Positions 53,118 through 64,000 of a stretch of DNA of 64,000 nt are shown here, piece after piece. Each line of letters opens with the position of its first letter. Position 1 is the first letter of the stretch. The notes beneath the pieces were generated by a model. It was not told the DNA's origin. It saw only the letters and a program-made list of their open reading frames with translations, and searched no databases. Both the position numbers and the translations under genes were made by a program. The DNA comes from Bolinopsis microptera (lineage: Eukaryota; Ctenophora; Tentaculata; Lobata; Bolinopsidae). The stretch is from NCBI RefSeq assembly GCF_026151205.1, contig NC_087072.1, forward strand, positions 14,236,169 through 14,300,168, written 5' to 3'.

Positions 53118-55059
53118 GTAAGACTAGTTCATAAAGGACACAGCCTTAAATCTTGATTTTACAAGGGCTTTTTTCATTCGTGAAGCTTTTTTAGTCATTA
53201 AATCAACAATATTCTAAGTTTCAATATTTTAAAAACATTATATTACGTGTAGATTTTAAGATTTGGTAAAAAGTATTTTAGTTTGCAAAAACTGTTTGAT
53301 CTATTGTAATTATGATGGTATAACTACAGTAAACTGTGTTATAAACTGCCTTCGTAACAAAAGCTGTCTGAAGTCCCAAGTTATCAAATAAATTGGTTAT
53401 AGTAGTCGACATCTAAGCTGATCAACTATTGTGTAACAAATTATCGCCGTTAAGAATAACGTTATTAACGGACTTGTAAATAATAATAATTTTAGTCTCT
53501 TGAGTCTTACACCACTTTAGGGTTAGACGGGTTCCTGCTATACCTGTATTTGTAGAGAGAGCCAGACCGAATGCAGATAATTATACCTTAGGTCAATTAA
53601 AGCTTAAGTTCAACCGTTAATTGTCTGATAAGTCATGAGCCAATTTAGTAACTGTGTAATCGATTATAACCGCTAGAACTGTTTACTAAGCTAGGATACA
53701 AATAGATCCAAGCGGAGTGCTCACTGCTCATGTGGACAACTAAACTAAAGCAGGTGTTTTAATAATATTCTCATCCTTTTTCCGCGCTCTCGGAATTACG
53801 CAATTATTTTACTGCTCTGCTTCGATTCATTTTGGCGTCTAAAATGGAGAAGTAAAAAGGAAGACATAATTTTTTCGGATCTTTCTCTTGAGACTACCAC
53901 GGAGAATTACACCGCTTTCACCCAAAGCTTGCAGATTTATATTGATGATCCTTTGCTTTTTAGAGTTTTATTGTCATGTTTTATCACAGTAATACTAAGT
54001 GACATTGGAAGACTGAAACATCTGAATGACTCTGCAACCCAGGAATCGACTACTCAGTTATCATCGCTCAATAATCGGTTTGGTATCGACGTTACATACT
54101 TTATTATTATTATTCTTTAAAGCTGACTTAAGGGGGCATACACCAAACCTGTTCAACCCAAATAACCTCATAGGCAATTCGGTGACCATCTACCATTGCA
54201 GTAGCGCACCGTTTCCACATCAAAAAAAAAATTTGAGAATAATTATTTTAGTAATCGATCATTTCCTGGTTAGAGTTGAATTTTGGAAAAACACAATTTG
54301 TTTCATGGAGAGGTTATTATAATGAAACAGTGCTAGGAAAGCTCCACGTGATGTTAGTTGTCTAAGATAAAACCATGCTTCACACCGAATGGCTTGTAAA
54401 AGTTTTAAAATATTTTAACACTTTTACTGCTTAACGACTGCTTTTCTTACTTACTGTATAAAAAATGGATTTAAAAATCATTTGCTGAAATAAAAAAACG
54501 TTTACAAAAATGAAAAAAATTCGGATTTGTGATGGTTTTGAATGCCTTCTACTTCTAGCGTTCATATTAATGTCCGTTCATAATTATGTCCGTTCATTTA
54601 ATGTCCGTCCAAAGAAGGTCCGATAAGGTAGGTGTTTTAATATTGAATAGGTGTGGTCTAAAACATTCGAAATTTCAAATTTTGACGACGGAATCCTCGA
54701 ACCAGTAAGTACAGTATGCCATCTGCAAAGGAACAGCTCTCGAATATAAAACACGGCGGAGCTATTAAGGCCAACGTATGCCCACTGACTTTTGGCCCAC
54801 CCTGTATTTACAATAAAGAGTGAGCTTATAACACGGAGCCTTGACATATGTATTTTTACCAGCTGGCGCTACATTTTGCTAAGCTTTGATACTACTTTAC
54901 AAGTTAAAGTTGCACACCGCGAATTTTGCAACTTTGGCTTAGTTAAAAATAGTAATAGGGCGTGATACAGAAACATTGTGCTATGTGTCGCAGCGTGGGT
55001 CTAATTAGATCACCCTCAAATTAGCGGCTAAACTTTCGCTTCCTATAGAGATCCAGCAT
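53118..55059. other. 3' flank and intergenic
   Basis: AAATAAATTGG at about 53386 is a candidate poly(A) signal for the pore-forming gene. A (TTA)n run at about 54101-54116 and ATGTCCGTTCAT repeats at about 54568-54610 are the only patterns. The 95-bp repeat is at about 54814-54906. No gene is supported. Confidence 0.5.
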
Positions 55060-56317
55060 ACAACAAAATTGTATATTTCTAAAAATGCTTCTTAGTTCTT
55101 GGCCTTTTAACACTTAAATATATTATTTAGTTAATCAAATTTTAATGTATCGAGGAAATTTTAAGTTTTTAATGGTTATTTGGAAATTGAAATGTAACTT
55201 GTAAATTGAATTGGCTCACAAAAATCAATCAGGGATGATTGTTGACCAAAGGCAAAACTACAAAATATGAAAGATGGCTTAATTATTAAAACGATCGAAA
55301 AGATGAATAAATTAAATATTAATCTCGACGTCAGACTCAAAAGCGATGCCTGAATCATTAGTTTCTACGCTTGTAGGGGTAGCATGAGCTTGGCCATTGG
55401 CAGTACTTGGCTGGTGTTTTCTTTGTTCGATCAGAAGGCATCGTGCATCAAAATTAACTAGAGTGGTCTGAAAACAAATAAATTCTATTTAGAATTTTCA
55501 ATCTGCTGACAAATTTGCTGTTTCGTAATGTACTTGTATTTATAAATATAATGAAAATAGAAAATAAAAACCAATTAATAAAAAAATATCTTTGCTTATG
55601 TTCATGGTTTATAGTTTTAAGGGATTCAACTAAAAAGACTCAATCTTCAATAAGGTCTTACTTCAGAATCACTCGAGCAATCCATTGGGTTCATTTCACT
55701 TGCAATTGTAGTCCGAGCTGTAATATTGGATAGCTCTTCTTTTACTTTTGACAGTTCCTCTTGGAACTGTTTTCCTTTCTAGCAAAGTCATCATCGGTAT
55801 CCAATCAAAGCCTAATGAACCTCATTAATACACGCTAACGCATTACTCTGAGTGCTCGGATCACATATTCGATGGATTTTAAAATGGTCATAACTCAGCC
55901 ATATTTTAACCAATGAACTTGAAACTTTTGGAAAAGTTTTCAATTATCAAGCCAAATGTGTGCAAAAAATTTTGAGTTCTTAGCTTAAAGCGTTCTCATT
56001 TTATGAAGACAATAGTGAAAAAGATGGAGTGTTACGCCACGCCCACTGTAATTAGGCGTGGCTTACGAAACTCTCAGGAAATCTAAGTTTGACCCATATC
56101 TATAATCTCTGAAATTTTGGTGCAATTTAAAGACGAATTACGTGAGTTATTAAGAGGTTGCGTGTGGGTAGTCACTTATGGGCCACCCTGTAGTATGTTG
56201 TATTAATGAAAATAGTAAACAAAAACAAATGAATAAACAAAACATATCTTTGCTATGCTCATTATGCAACTGTGTACTGGCTTGTTATTACTCTATGCTT
56301 AACCCCTTGATTAGAGA
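55060..56317 (-). pseudogene. Duplicated fragment of the coiled-coil gene
   Basis: About 55090-55765 matches 31800-32985 of the coiled-coil gene minus its MITE. It includes an exon equivalent to 32434-32577 (here 55324-55467) whose donor has changed from GT to AT, and the 3' part of the next exon (ending MDCSSDSE-like) that stops at 55765. The match resumes at about 56200-56317 with intron sequence equivalent to 33300-33380 and 33780-33836, then joins MFS copy 3. It lacks a start, a promoter and most exons, so it is non-functional. Confidence 0.85.
55766..56197. mobile_element. Insertion of about 430 bp in the duplicated fragment
   Basis: The segment interrupts the coiled-coil homology. It contains GGTCATAACTCAGCCATATT, an inverted pair CGCCACGCCCAC / GGCGTGGC, and ends GGGCCACCCTGTAG, a terminus seen in several DNA transposons and similar to GGCCCACCCTGTA at 54794. 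It is non-coding; the element class is not determined. Confidence 0.5.
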
Positions 56318-57487
56318 GAGAGCGGTACTTACTACACCACCAACTAAACATCCTATCTCCATCAGGGAACCACCCAAAGACAGGCCAGTCAGTCCATGCA
56401 AAATATTCCACATCGTAGTTTAAGACGCTTTTCTCTGTTCCCTGCATCGAATAACACAATTTTCCTATTCCCATCATTATGCATTCTACAAGTAAGCAAG
56501 GTCTTGCAAGGATGATTCCATAAGATATGGCGAATCCGAGCATGAAGGTAGTTTGAAGCGTTATAAACTTGAAATGTGGTCTAAGAAAAAATCCTATCGG
56601 CCTTCCTATGATGTTGGCAAGGCCATTGACCACAGCAAGGATCATATAATGATCTCCATGTATGACTTGCTCACAATTATCGACATCTACAGATACGCGT
56701 TGGTTAGATCGTAATTCCTGATGAGTGATGGAAGGAGCATGACACTCCCATATCCTAGGAAGATGTTAAAGCCTCCGAAAAGGCTCGCCTTAAGAACTCT
56801 CACAGCAAAGTTTTCAACAGACTGAGATCCATTTTGATCTTTGAGAAGGCTTGTTGATTCATTAGCTGTGACTTCTTCGTCAAAGAAACAATGTAGCATC
56901 AATATTGGTGGGATGAACAAAGGAATAGAAGTAAGAAGAACAAACGTCCGCCATCCTATTTTATCTAGAAAAAACCAACCCAGCAGCGACGCCCAACCAG
57001 AACCAAACGTAAATGCAATGCAGTCATGAATGAAAGAAAATGTTGGTAGAATCTTTTTAGAAGAAACATGTTTTGCACCGAAAACTCCAATTGTTGTCGT
57101 GTTTAATCCACAGCCAAATCCTATGAGAGCTCTAGAAAGTAGAAAAGTATAATAATTGGGAACCAACGAGCAGAATATGGTAAATATTATGGAGCCATAC
57201 AGTGAAAAAAGCAGGGTGGTTTTATCACCGCATTTCTTCGCCAGCGGAACAGCAGTTAGTGTACCGATACCTGCAAATACATAAATGATTGTAGCAGAGG
57301 TCCCTTCCTGGAAAAAGGAGACCCCAAGCTCGCAAGAAACCTTCTGTGTAATTACGCCGGGCAGGTATAATTCCACAGCATCCCCAAACTTGATCAGCAT
57401 CGCCAGTACAAGGAAACAGTAATCGTTTTTTGTCCATCTCGAATTATTTTGGTGGGGCGTTATCTCAGACTCATCTTGAACGGCCAT
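56318..57487 (-). pseudogene. MFS transporter copy 3, two frameshifts and lost C-terminus
   Basis: The start ATG is at 57487 (MAVQDES, one residue different from copies 1 and 2). The frame is intact to about 56700, where an extra GC dinucleotide (ATACGCGTTGG against ATACGTTGG) shifts it. The following part is in another frame (56262-56645). That part keeps CYSMQGTEKSVLNYDVEYF, which copy 1 has lost, but then gains 4 bp. The last helix is missing because the segment is fused at 56318 to an intron of the coiled-coil duplicate. The lesions differ from those of copies 1 and 2. Confidence 0.85.
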
Positions 57488-58010
57488 TCTCCTGGATTAA
57501 TGTTGTACTTGTACAGTGTACTAGAACAGTTTTTTCAGATCTACATCGATCAAACCGCAATTGAAATGTGAACTGGTTGCATCAGAGTTTAATTAAACAG
57601 CAATATAAATGGACTACGAAATACAATCAGACGAATTAAAATAAGTATCTAGATTTTTAAAAAGAACCAAATATTAGATCAATACTTGATGTATGCTGTG
57701 TACAATGAAATAATATGAACATGCCCGTAACTATGCAGGTTAAGATACAACATTTTCATGACGTAACATCAGAAACATCGGAAAGTATAACTATTTTTTA
57801 TATTTTATATTTAAATCAAGAAAAGCATACATAGAAAGTTCATTATTATTATTATCAGATAACAAGTTAATAATGCATTGACTTTTAATGCTATTGATAT
57901 TTGATGAAAAACAAAAGAGGGTGAATCATGGCAAATTAATAACTTGTCAAGCTGGATCACAATCCCTCAACAGATTGAAAATGAGGCACTTTAGGTTATA
58001 CACATTACAC
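57488..58010. other. Duplicated 5' flank of MFS copy 3
   Basis: It matches 44772-44950 and then 45425-45795, with about 470 bp absent relative to copy 1. Homology to copy 1 breaks at ACACATTACAC (58010) and resumes at ATGTATACTGCAC (59936). Confidence 0.75.
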
Positions 58011-59935
58011 GTCCTGGGCGAAGTATCAAACAGACTTCCCGTTCTCTATGGCGTTCCACAGGGGAGCTGCCTTGGGCCTCTCTTGTTTTTAATATACATA
58101 AATGACTTGACAAACTCTCAACTCGATAACACTAGCTATGTCTTATTTGCTGATGACACAAACATATTAATTGTAGTTGCCAAAACTAGAGCAGAGGCCT
58201 ACAATAATGCAAATAGGGTCATACGATCAGTCCACGAGTACACATTGGCTAATAAATTACATGTTAACACCAAGAAAAGTTGCTATATAGAATTCAATAC
58301 AGCTAAAAGAAAACTTGATGAGCAATCTTTATTAATTGAAAGTAGACTTTACCTCAACGGCCTACCTCTCTCAAAGGTGCAAGAAACGAAATTCCTGGGA
58401 GTAATTGTCGGCGAAGGCCTTACATTCAATCCTTATAGAGACAAGTTAGTTAGAAAACTCTTGTCCTGTTCTGGGAGGCTGTACATGATTAAGGATAAAA
58501 TTCCATCATCTATCCGGCTTAGTGGCTCAGTTGGTTATTCTGCCTGACATTGCTTGAGGTACCAGGTTCGATTCCCGACTCTGTCACTAGCCGTGGGGTG
58601 AGCGTCGTCGACGCTCAGCTAAGGATCCTGAGTGGTCTATGCAGCCCCCCGGTCTACTCAGCCAAATACTCGAGAAATCGGGTGTGAGGGTTAAATGAGG
58701 AGCTGCCCATTGCAGCAAAGTCTCGGATGAAGAAAGTATGGTACACACTACCTTAACCGTCACTGGCCTAATGTATAATTGAATCCTTCGGCTTCCTGTA
58801 ATTGGCTGGTTACACACTTGTGTAACAATGTGGCTGTTGGAATGTCCGAAGTAAAATAAGTGTTGAGATAAAAAAAAAATCCATAAGGACCTGTACCACA
58901 CACTGTTTGAAAGTCACCTTTCTTATATTTATGGCATTACCGTTTGGGGAGGTGCAAGTAATAATAAACTTCAACCACTAATTGAAGCCCAGAAAAAGTG
59001 TGTTCGTATCATGTTTGGTGACAAAAAAGCATACCTTGATAAATTTATGACATGTGCTAGAACTAGACCTGTCGGTGAACAGAAACTTACGAGCAAATTC
59101 TTTGAGAGAGAGAGCACACCAAGCCAATTTTTGCCTGTCAATCACTCATGACATTGCATAATTTATACGCGTATCACTGCTGCAATGAACTTTTTAAAGT
59201 CTTTAAATATCGAACACCAATTGCACTATTTGAACTTTTCTGTTTGTCTAAAAGACCCGGCAAAGAAACTCTTCTTATAACAACCACGCCCTCAAACAGT
59301 TTCGTTTACCAATCTAGTTGCCTTTGGAATTCATTCCGTCAGATGTTGGCACTGAACGACCTTGAAATCACTCATGGTGTATTCAAATCAAAGGTTAAAA
59401 AAATTTATTCTCTCGTCCCAGGGTAAAGGTGACCAGAATACCTGGGCCCCTTTGGCAAACTTCCTGAACTCAGGCAGCTTGAACGACTAAATTTGAAAAG
59501 TAAAACTTCTTGTCTGAATGAACTATTAGACCCTTAAGAAGCTGATCCGCATGTCTCCGCTACTAAAATGTTTAATGAGCCCAATCACTCATCACTTAAC
59601 AGTTTTATCTTCAAAGTGAGTTGTACAATCTAAGTTGTTTTAAGTAGCTGTTGATTGTGTAAAACAGGAGTGAACTGATCGTTTTCATAACTTCGCTTTA
59701 CAATTTGTACCATAATAAAACTAGCACTGCCATGGGGTTCAAAAAGGGTCATTGTAAGCCTCCAGCGTAATGGTCCTAAGTCTCTGCCCCATGCGGTACC
59801 TGTCAGCATCAGCTAACAGAATAGCCCTAACATAACGATCAGGTCACAAATTAGGTCCCTATAATGATTTAATATTGTTGAATAAAGAGATTTGAATATG
59901 ATATTTGTTTTATTCTGAATATTTGTTTTATTCTG
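58011..59935 (+). mobile_element. 5'-truncated LINE inserted in the duplicated flank
   Basis: The boundaries are exact by comparison with the uninterrupted copy at 45785-45815. It enters inside the reverse transcriptase: GVPQGSCLGPLLFLIYINDL, catalytic YVLFADDTNILIV, then KLHVNTKKSCYIEF and FLGVIVGEGLTF. A SINE at 58516 interrupts the thumb region, after which the homologous reading continues (YGITVWGGASNNKLQPLIEA and KKCVRIMFGDK). A 3' UTR follows, ending in a short repeat TGAATATTTGTTTTATTC. The open frame beginning at 57888 is a chance fusion of flank and LINE. Upstream palm motifs and endonuclease are lacking; the copy is dead. Confidence 0.88.
58516..58879 (+). mobile_element. tRNA-derived SINE nested in the LINE
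   Basis: Full length: A-box TGGCTCAGTTGG, B-box GGTTCGATTCC, a 250-bp body, the 3' part shared with 31421-31575, and an A tail GAGATAAAAAAAAAA. A short ATCC at both sides (58512 and 58879) may be the target duplication. The minus-strand frame 58587-58901 is an artefact common to SINE copies. Confidence 0.88.
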
Positions 59936-60482
59936 ACATGTATACTGCACAAACAATTTGTTGGAATATTATAAATAATACTACGAGTATGCCTCAATTA
60001 TCATAGTTATACTCATTGCCAGCTCAATTAGCCCCATACCAGTCATATAATTGTAATATCTTCTATGAGGGCAATTCTGTATATTTATACATCTTGAATT
60101 GTCAGGAATCTCAGCGAACGATAATAACTAGACAAACGAATAATTCAACCTGAGAGTACCAAAACTCAGCTTAATTGCGGTGTAGTGTTCCAAATTTGCC
60201 GCTCATAGAAAAGTTTTGGTGTTTAGGCAGGTACGGAATCGCCCTTTTTGCAAAATATTACCGCACCTAAATGTAGCCTCTGCAAAAGATTGAAGACCAT
60301 AGGAAGACCATACATATTCCTTTCTAGTAGAGGTGAGCCACATTGTGGCAGTTTTCACAGCAGTTTGCTTGGCCATAAGTGTTTCAAGTTCAGACATTAA
60401 CGTGTCAGCTCCTCCAAGTCTTTCGAGTTCTCTTCTTCTTTCCTCCTCTCCTCCTGCCTCTCTCATCTTCTATACCTGACTG
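59936..60482 (-). pseudogene. Second copy of the unknown ORF, 5' part replaced
   Basis: 59936-60410 continues the homology to 45800-46235. The minus-strand frame keeps DTLMSELETLMAKQTAVKTA and the VWSSYGLQSFAEATFRCGN block, then ends early at 60203. Upstream of DTLM the sequence differs from 46260-46416, being a Glu/Arg-rich purine-rich stretch, so the duplication breakpoint is near 60410. The function is unknown. Confidence 0.4.
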
Positions 60483-63400
60483 ATGAACATCGTCAACGGT
60501 ATAATTTCCTGGAATGTTGCAAACATTCATGGCTTGCACACTCACTGCGGACCATACAATGAATATTGTCATTGTTAAAATCACTGATCCCGACAGCAAT
60601 CTCAACACCTTTGTTGTCAATAGCTACATCCCACCTAAAAATAGCAAACAGAAAAACCGCACTAACTGCTCCGAGGCAAACTTTGATGCCCTTCAGGAAA
60701 AAATAACCAGCATCAAGAATAACCCCAGTGATGAGCTATTACTTCTTGGTTACCTTAATGCCAGGATAGGAGTAGCTCCAGATTTTCATATGTATGACAG
60801 AGCGGACGAATTCGAGCTCTTTCCAGAAACTGGCAGGTCTTCCGACTTCATGGTTATACCTGACGTGGTACCTATATCTCAAAATAGGAACAGCCAGGAC
60901 AAAATTACCAATAGACACAAAAACCTTTTGCTTGACCTCTGTGGATCGCAAAACCTCCTGATCCTTAATGGACGTACCATCGGTGACTCTGCTGGAAAAT
61001 ACACATGCTACAAGTGGAACGGAAACAGCGTAGTGGACTACTTCATTGCATCAACATCCTTTCTTCACCGTTTCAAGAGCCTCTCAGTGGGTGAGCACAC
61101 TCTGTTCTCCGATCACAATCCAGTCTTACTCAGCCTTTGGCATAGACGCAGGGCCCCTCAAAGGAATAGTCAAGCTCCCGCCAGTATCTACGAGGAAGCT
61201 CCCTTTCGATACAAAATCACAGAAGAGGGTTTAGCCAACTTCACAAAATCATTTGAACAGCCTGAGTTCATTCAAGGAATCTCCCAACTGACCAAAGATG
61301 TCGAATCCACTCCAAAAACCCATGAGGCAGTTGAAGCACTGAATAGGCATATTACAGAACTCATAAACGATGTCGCTAAAAAAGTGTTCGATATCTCTAA
61401 ACAAACTAAGAATCCAAAACCCAAGTTCGCCTCATGGTTTGACGGCAAGCGTCACACTGCACGACGCCTTTTCAAACGGTCAATAAAAATTGTCGACAAT
61501 AATCCTGATAACCAGAGAATCAAAACACGGCATCGTGCCAACTCTAAAGGATATCGAAAGATTGTCAATAAGAAAAGGGATGACTTCTTCAATAGCCTTA
61601 AAAAGAAGATTAAAAACGGTAAAACTATATCCTGGAGAGATTTCAAGAAGCTTAAGAACTACAAGAAGGAAGAAGTCCAAACTGAAACGGAGCAACTCAA
61701 CTCTTTCCATCAGTTCTACTCTGAGCTATATTCTGACAATCATCCAACCGTAGACACTCTCACTAAAAGAGCTCTCCTCGAAGAAGCCAACGCCCTATCC
61801 GAGGGATCTGCCCCTAATGAGTCACTGAACAGCCCATTTACATCGGATGAGCTGAACGCTGCGCTAGGCGAACTCAAATCGGGCAAAGCATCTTCTTTTG
61901 ACCACATCAGCAACGAAATGCTCCGGGGTCTGAGCATGAATATGAGGTCGCTCCTCCTCAAACTCTTCAATTTGTGCCTGGAGACAGGAGTTTACCTCTG
62001 GAGCAAAAGTGTGATCACACCAATTCACAAAAAAGGGTGCATCAGGAACCCTGACAACTATAGAGCAATAGCAGTCTGTAGCTGTATCGGAAAACTGCTC
62101 TCTACGATGCTGCTATCTCGGCTCGTTAATCACCGCCAAATCTCACATCCTGATCCACCCAACCAAGCAGGCTTTACCAAAGGAAGTCAATGTAATGACC
62201 ATATATTCACGCTGATGTCCACCATAGAAAAATACAAGAAAGTCAAAAGTAAAATATATGCAGTGTTCATTGATCTTCGCAAAGCTTTCGATCTAGTCTG
62301 CAGACAAGCTCTCATGTTCAAACTAGCCTGCTATGGTGTCAATGGTGGCTACTACGACATCATCAAAGACATGTACAGCAAATCAGAGGGTCATATCAAG
62401 ATGAATGGTAAAATCAGTGAAGCATTCAAGATCCTTAAAGGGACTGAACAAGGACACCCACTTAGCCCTGAGTTTTTCAAAGTTTACTTTAAAAAGCTTT
62501 CTGACCTCGAACTGCCCGACACTCGCTGGACTTTCAGTGACTCACTTAGCGTGGGCTGATGATCTAGTAATCCTCGGCCTAGATCCTGAGTCTCTCCAAA
62601 AGTTGCTTACGATTATTGGGGACTACTGTAACGAATGGGGTCTGGAAATCAATATCTCCAAAACCAAATTCATGGTCTTCAATGGCAAAGGACCAGACAT
62701 TCCAAATTGGCGTCCTTCCATCCACGAAAGAGATATCGAGATGGTCTCCAGCTACTGCTATCTTGGGATTATTATAAGCAGCACAGGGAAATTTCGGCAA
62801 GCAACTGACTCTCTATACCGTAAAGGACTTGGAGCTTACTTCAGCTTGAGAAGCACTATAGACCGGAGATTCGTTGATGCATCCTGCCTTAACAAATTAT
62901 TTAACACCCTTGTTAAGCCAATTCTACTTTACAGCTGTCAAGTTTGGGCCCCGGTTCTACCCACCGTCAATAAGGTCCTCTCTAGCTTCAGCAAGTTTCA
63001 CAATCTTGATCATGCGGTCTCTCACATCGCTAAACAGCAACTTGAGCAAGTGCATCTACGACACCTAAAATACCTTCTTGGTATAAACAGAAGGGCAGTC
63101 AATGCTACAGCCTGGGGAGAAACTGGCTCATACCCAATCATTATTGAAATGTTGAAACTGAGTACTAAATATTTCAAAAGAGTTATGAGCCTCCCCTCTA
63201 CACAACTAGTCAAAGCTGCAATGACTGAGCAGATTAACCTCAAATTGTCATGGTTTGTAGGCATCGAATCAATCATCAAATCATTCAACAACATCGACCT
63301 TCTTGAAAGGAATTCATCGTCGCTGTTGAACGCAGCCTCACTCGCAGACTCCTGCAGCCCTGAATTAATCACAGAGAACCTGAAAAAACAGTTCCGCGAT

Positions 63401-64000
63401 TCCTGGGGTTCTCTTGTGCAAGATTCTAGAAAGTTATCATTCTACAGTGAAGTCAAAACAGAATTTGCATGGGAGCCATATCTAACCTATGCTAGGTCTT
63501 TTCATGGACAGAAGGGCAACCACACAGATTCGGTCCAGTTCTCATCACCTTCGAATTGAAAGGGGGAGATATTACAAAACTCCAATTGATGAAAGGAATT
63601 TCAAAATCTCAGTGGAAACCTACTCAACAATGTTGGTAATGGTAGCTTCAATCTTGCCTCCACGTTCATGTCGCAGTCTGATTGCAAGGATACTCCCAGT
63701 GATGAGGACGTAAGTTTGATCAAACTCTCAACCAGCACCATTAACAAGATCTACAGACTAACCCTCAACTTCAAAGACAGTCTGAAAGCAGATAATTAGT
63801 TTACTTTCTCGGTTTTCTTTTTTTTATTCTTTCTTCCTTTTTCCTCTCCTCCCTTTTTCCTCCCAGCTTTGAATCTGTGACGGATGTGATGGAAGGCTTG
63901 CGTTCACTTTTATCCCTACATGGGCTCCCGGCCGTGCGTCCATGTAGGAGCTGTGGGGCCTTCCGAGTGATAGGGTTACAGTGACTGCTAGTAGAGAAAA
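60483..64000 (+). mobile_element. Degraded LINE with endonuclease and reverse transcriptase
   Basis: GIISWNVANIHGLHTH at about 60499 is the start of an apurinic-type endonuclease; frame is lost directly after it. The long frame 60514-62559 holds the rest: LLLLGYLNARIG (normally GDFNAR, so the catalytic Asp is replaced) and SDHNPVLLSL. RT follows: SGKASSFDHISNEML, NPDNYRAIAVCS, QAGFTKGSQC, YAVFIDLRKAFDLV and GTEQGHPLSPEFF. A frameshift at about 62520 moves the catalytic HLAWADDLVILG and the rest (YCNEWGLEINISKTKFMVF) to the frame ending 63559. The 3' region includes CCTACATGGGCTCC and GGACG..CATGTAGG words that form a hairpin near 63920-63950. The end lies beyond the window. It is non-functional. 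Confidence 0.85.

Noticed and set aside
57888-58547. A 219-residue RT-containing gene with its own N-terminus
   Set aside because: The first 40 codons are duplicated flank (seen uninterrupted at 45676) joined by chance to a truncated LINE.

Overview
The window is animal nuclear DNA. The conserved genes are split by GT-AG introns, the degenerate telomere-like repeats are of the CCCTAA type, and LINEs, tRNA-derived SINEs, foldback elements and MITEs are abundant. It is AT-rich and roughly half mobile or repeated DNA. An early-branching animal such as a cnidarian fits best (intronless DDB1, a secreted crystallin/aerolysin-type protein, divergent class A GPCR, retroelement types), but this is inference from gene content and the species cannot be read from the sequence.

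Layout. 1-13.3 kb is repeat territory: TGTCCG-type decamer arrays, two very long palindromes (121-1881, 3031-3733), decayed retroelement ends and a 3.5 kb polypyrimidine (TCC) higher-order array. 14.0-26.3 kb is a conserved housekeeping block, all on the plus strand: DDB1 (intronless), POLR1E (six exons), LSM1 (single coding exon) and LSM12 (five exons). Spacing is 0.26-0.93 kb, and each start codon lies just after an AG acceptor-like site, which would fit either 5'UTR introns or a trans-spliced operon. The encoded proteins act in ubiquitin ligation/DNA repair, Pol I transcription, mRNA decapping and RNA/Ca2+-linked functions.

29.5-37.4 kb is a minus-strand gene for a predicted N-myristoylated, coiled-coil protein built from repeated exon cassettes. 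One cassette has a 10-bp deletion that makes it frame-breaking unless skipped. A 5'-truncated but open LINE lies antisense in its second intron. 39.1-41.7 kb holds a NERD-nuclease plus superfamily 1 helicase gene broken by a small insertion and by an antisense SINE.

43.5-60.4 kb contains three copies of an MFS transporter gene, each broken differently, produced by layered segmental duplication. The third copy is fused to a duplicated piece of the coiled-coil gene and carries a LINE that itself carries a SINE. Between the copies are a minus-strand rhodopsin-class GPCR, a 24-bp minisatellite that reads as dozens of consensus 5' splice sites on the GPCR strand, and an intact secreted protein with two crystallin-like domains and an aerolysin-type pore-forming domain. 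The window ends in a second, frameshifted LINE with endonuclease and reverse transcriptase (60.5 kb to the edge).

The most unusual items are the animal NERD-helicase gene, the splice-donor minisatellite, the crystallin-aerolysin protein with a polybasic tail, the frame-breaking cassette exon, and the possible DDB1-POLR1E-LSM1-LSM12 operon.
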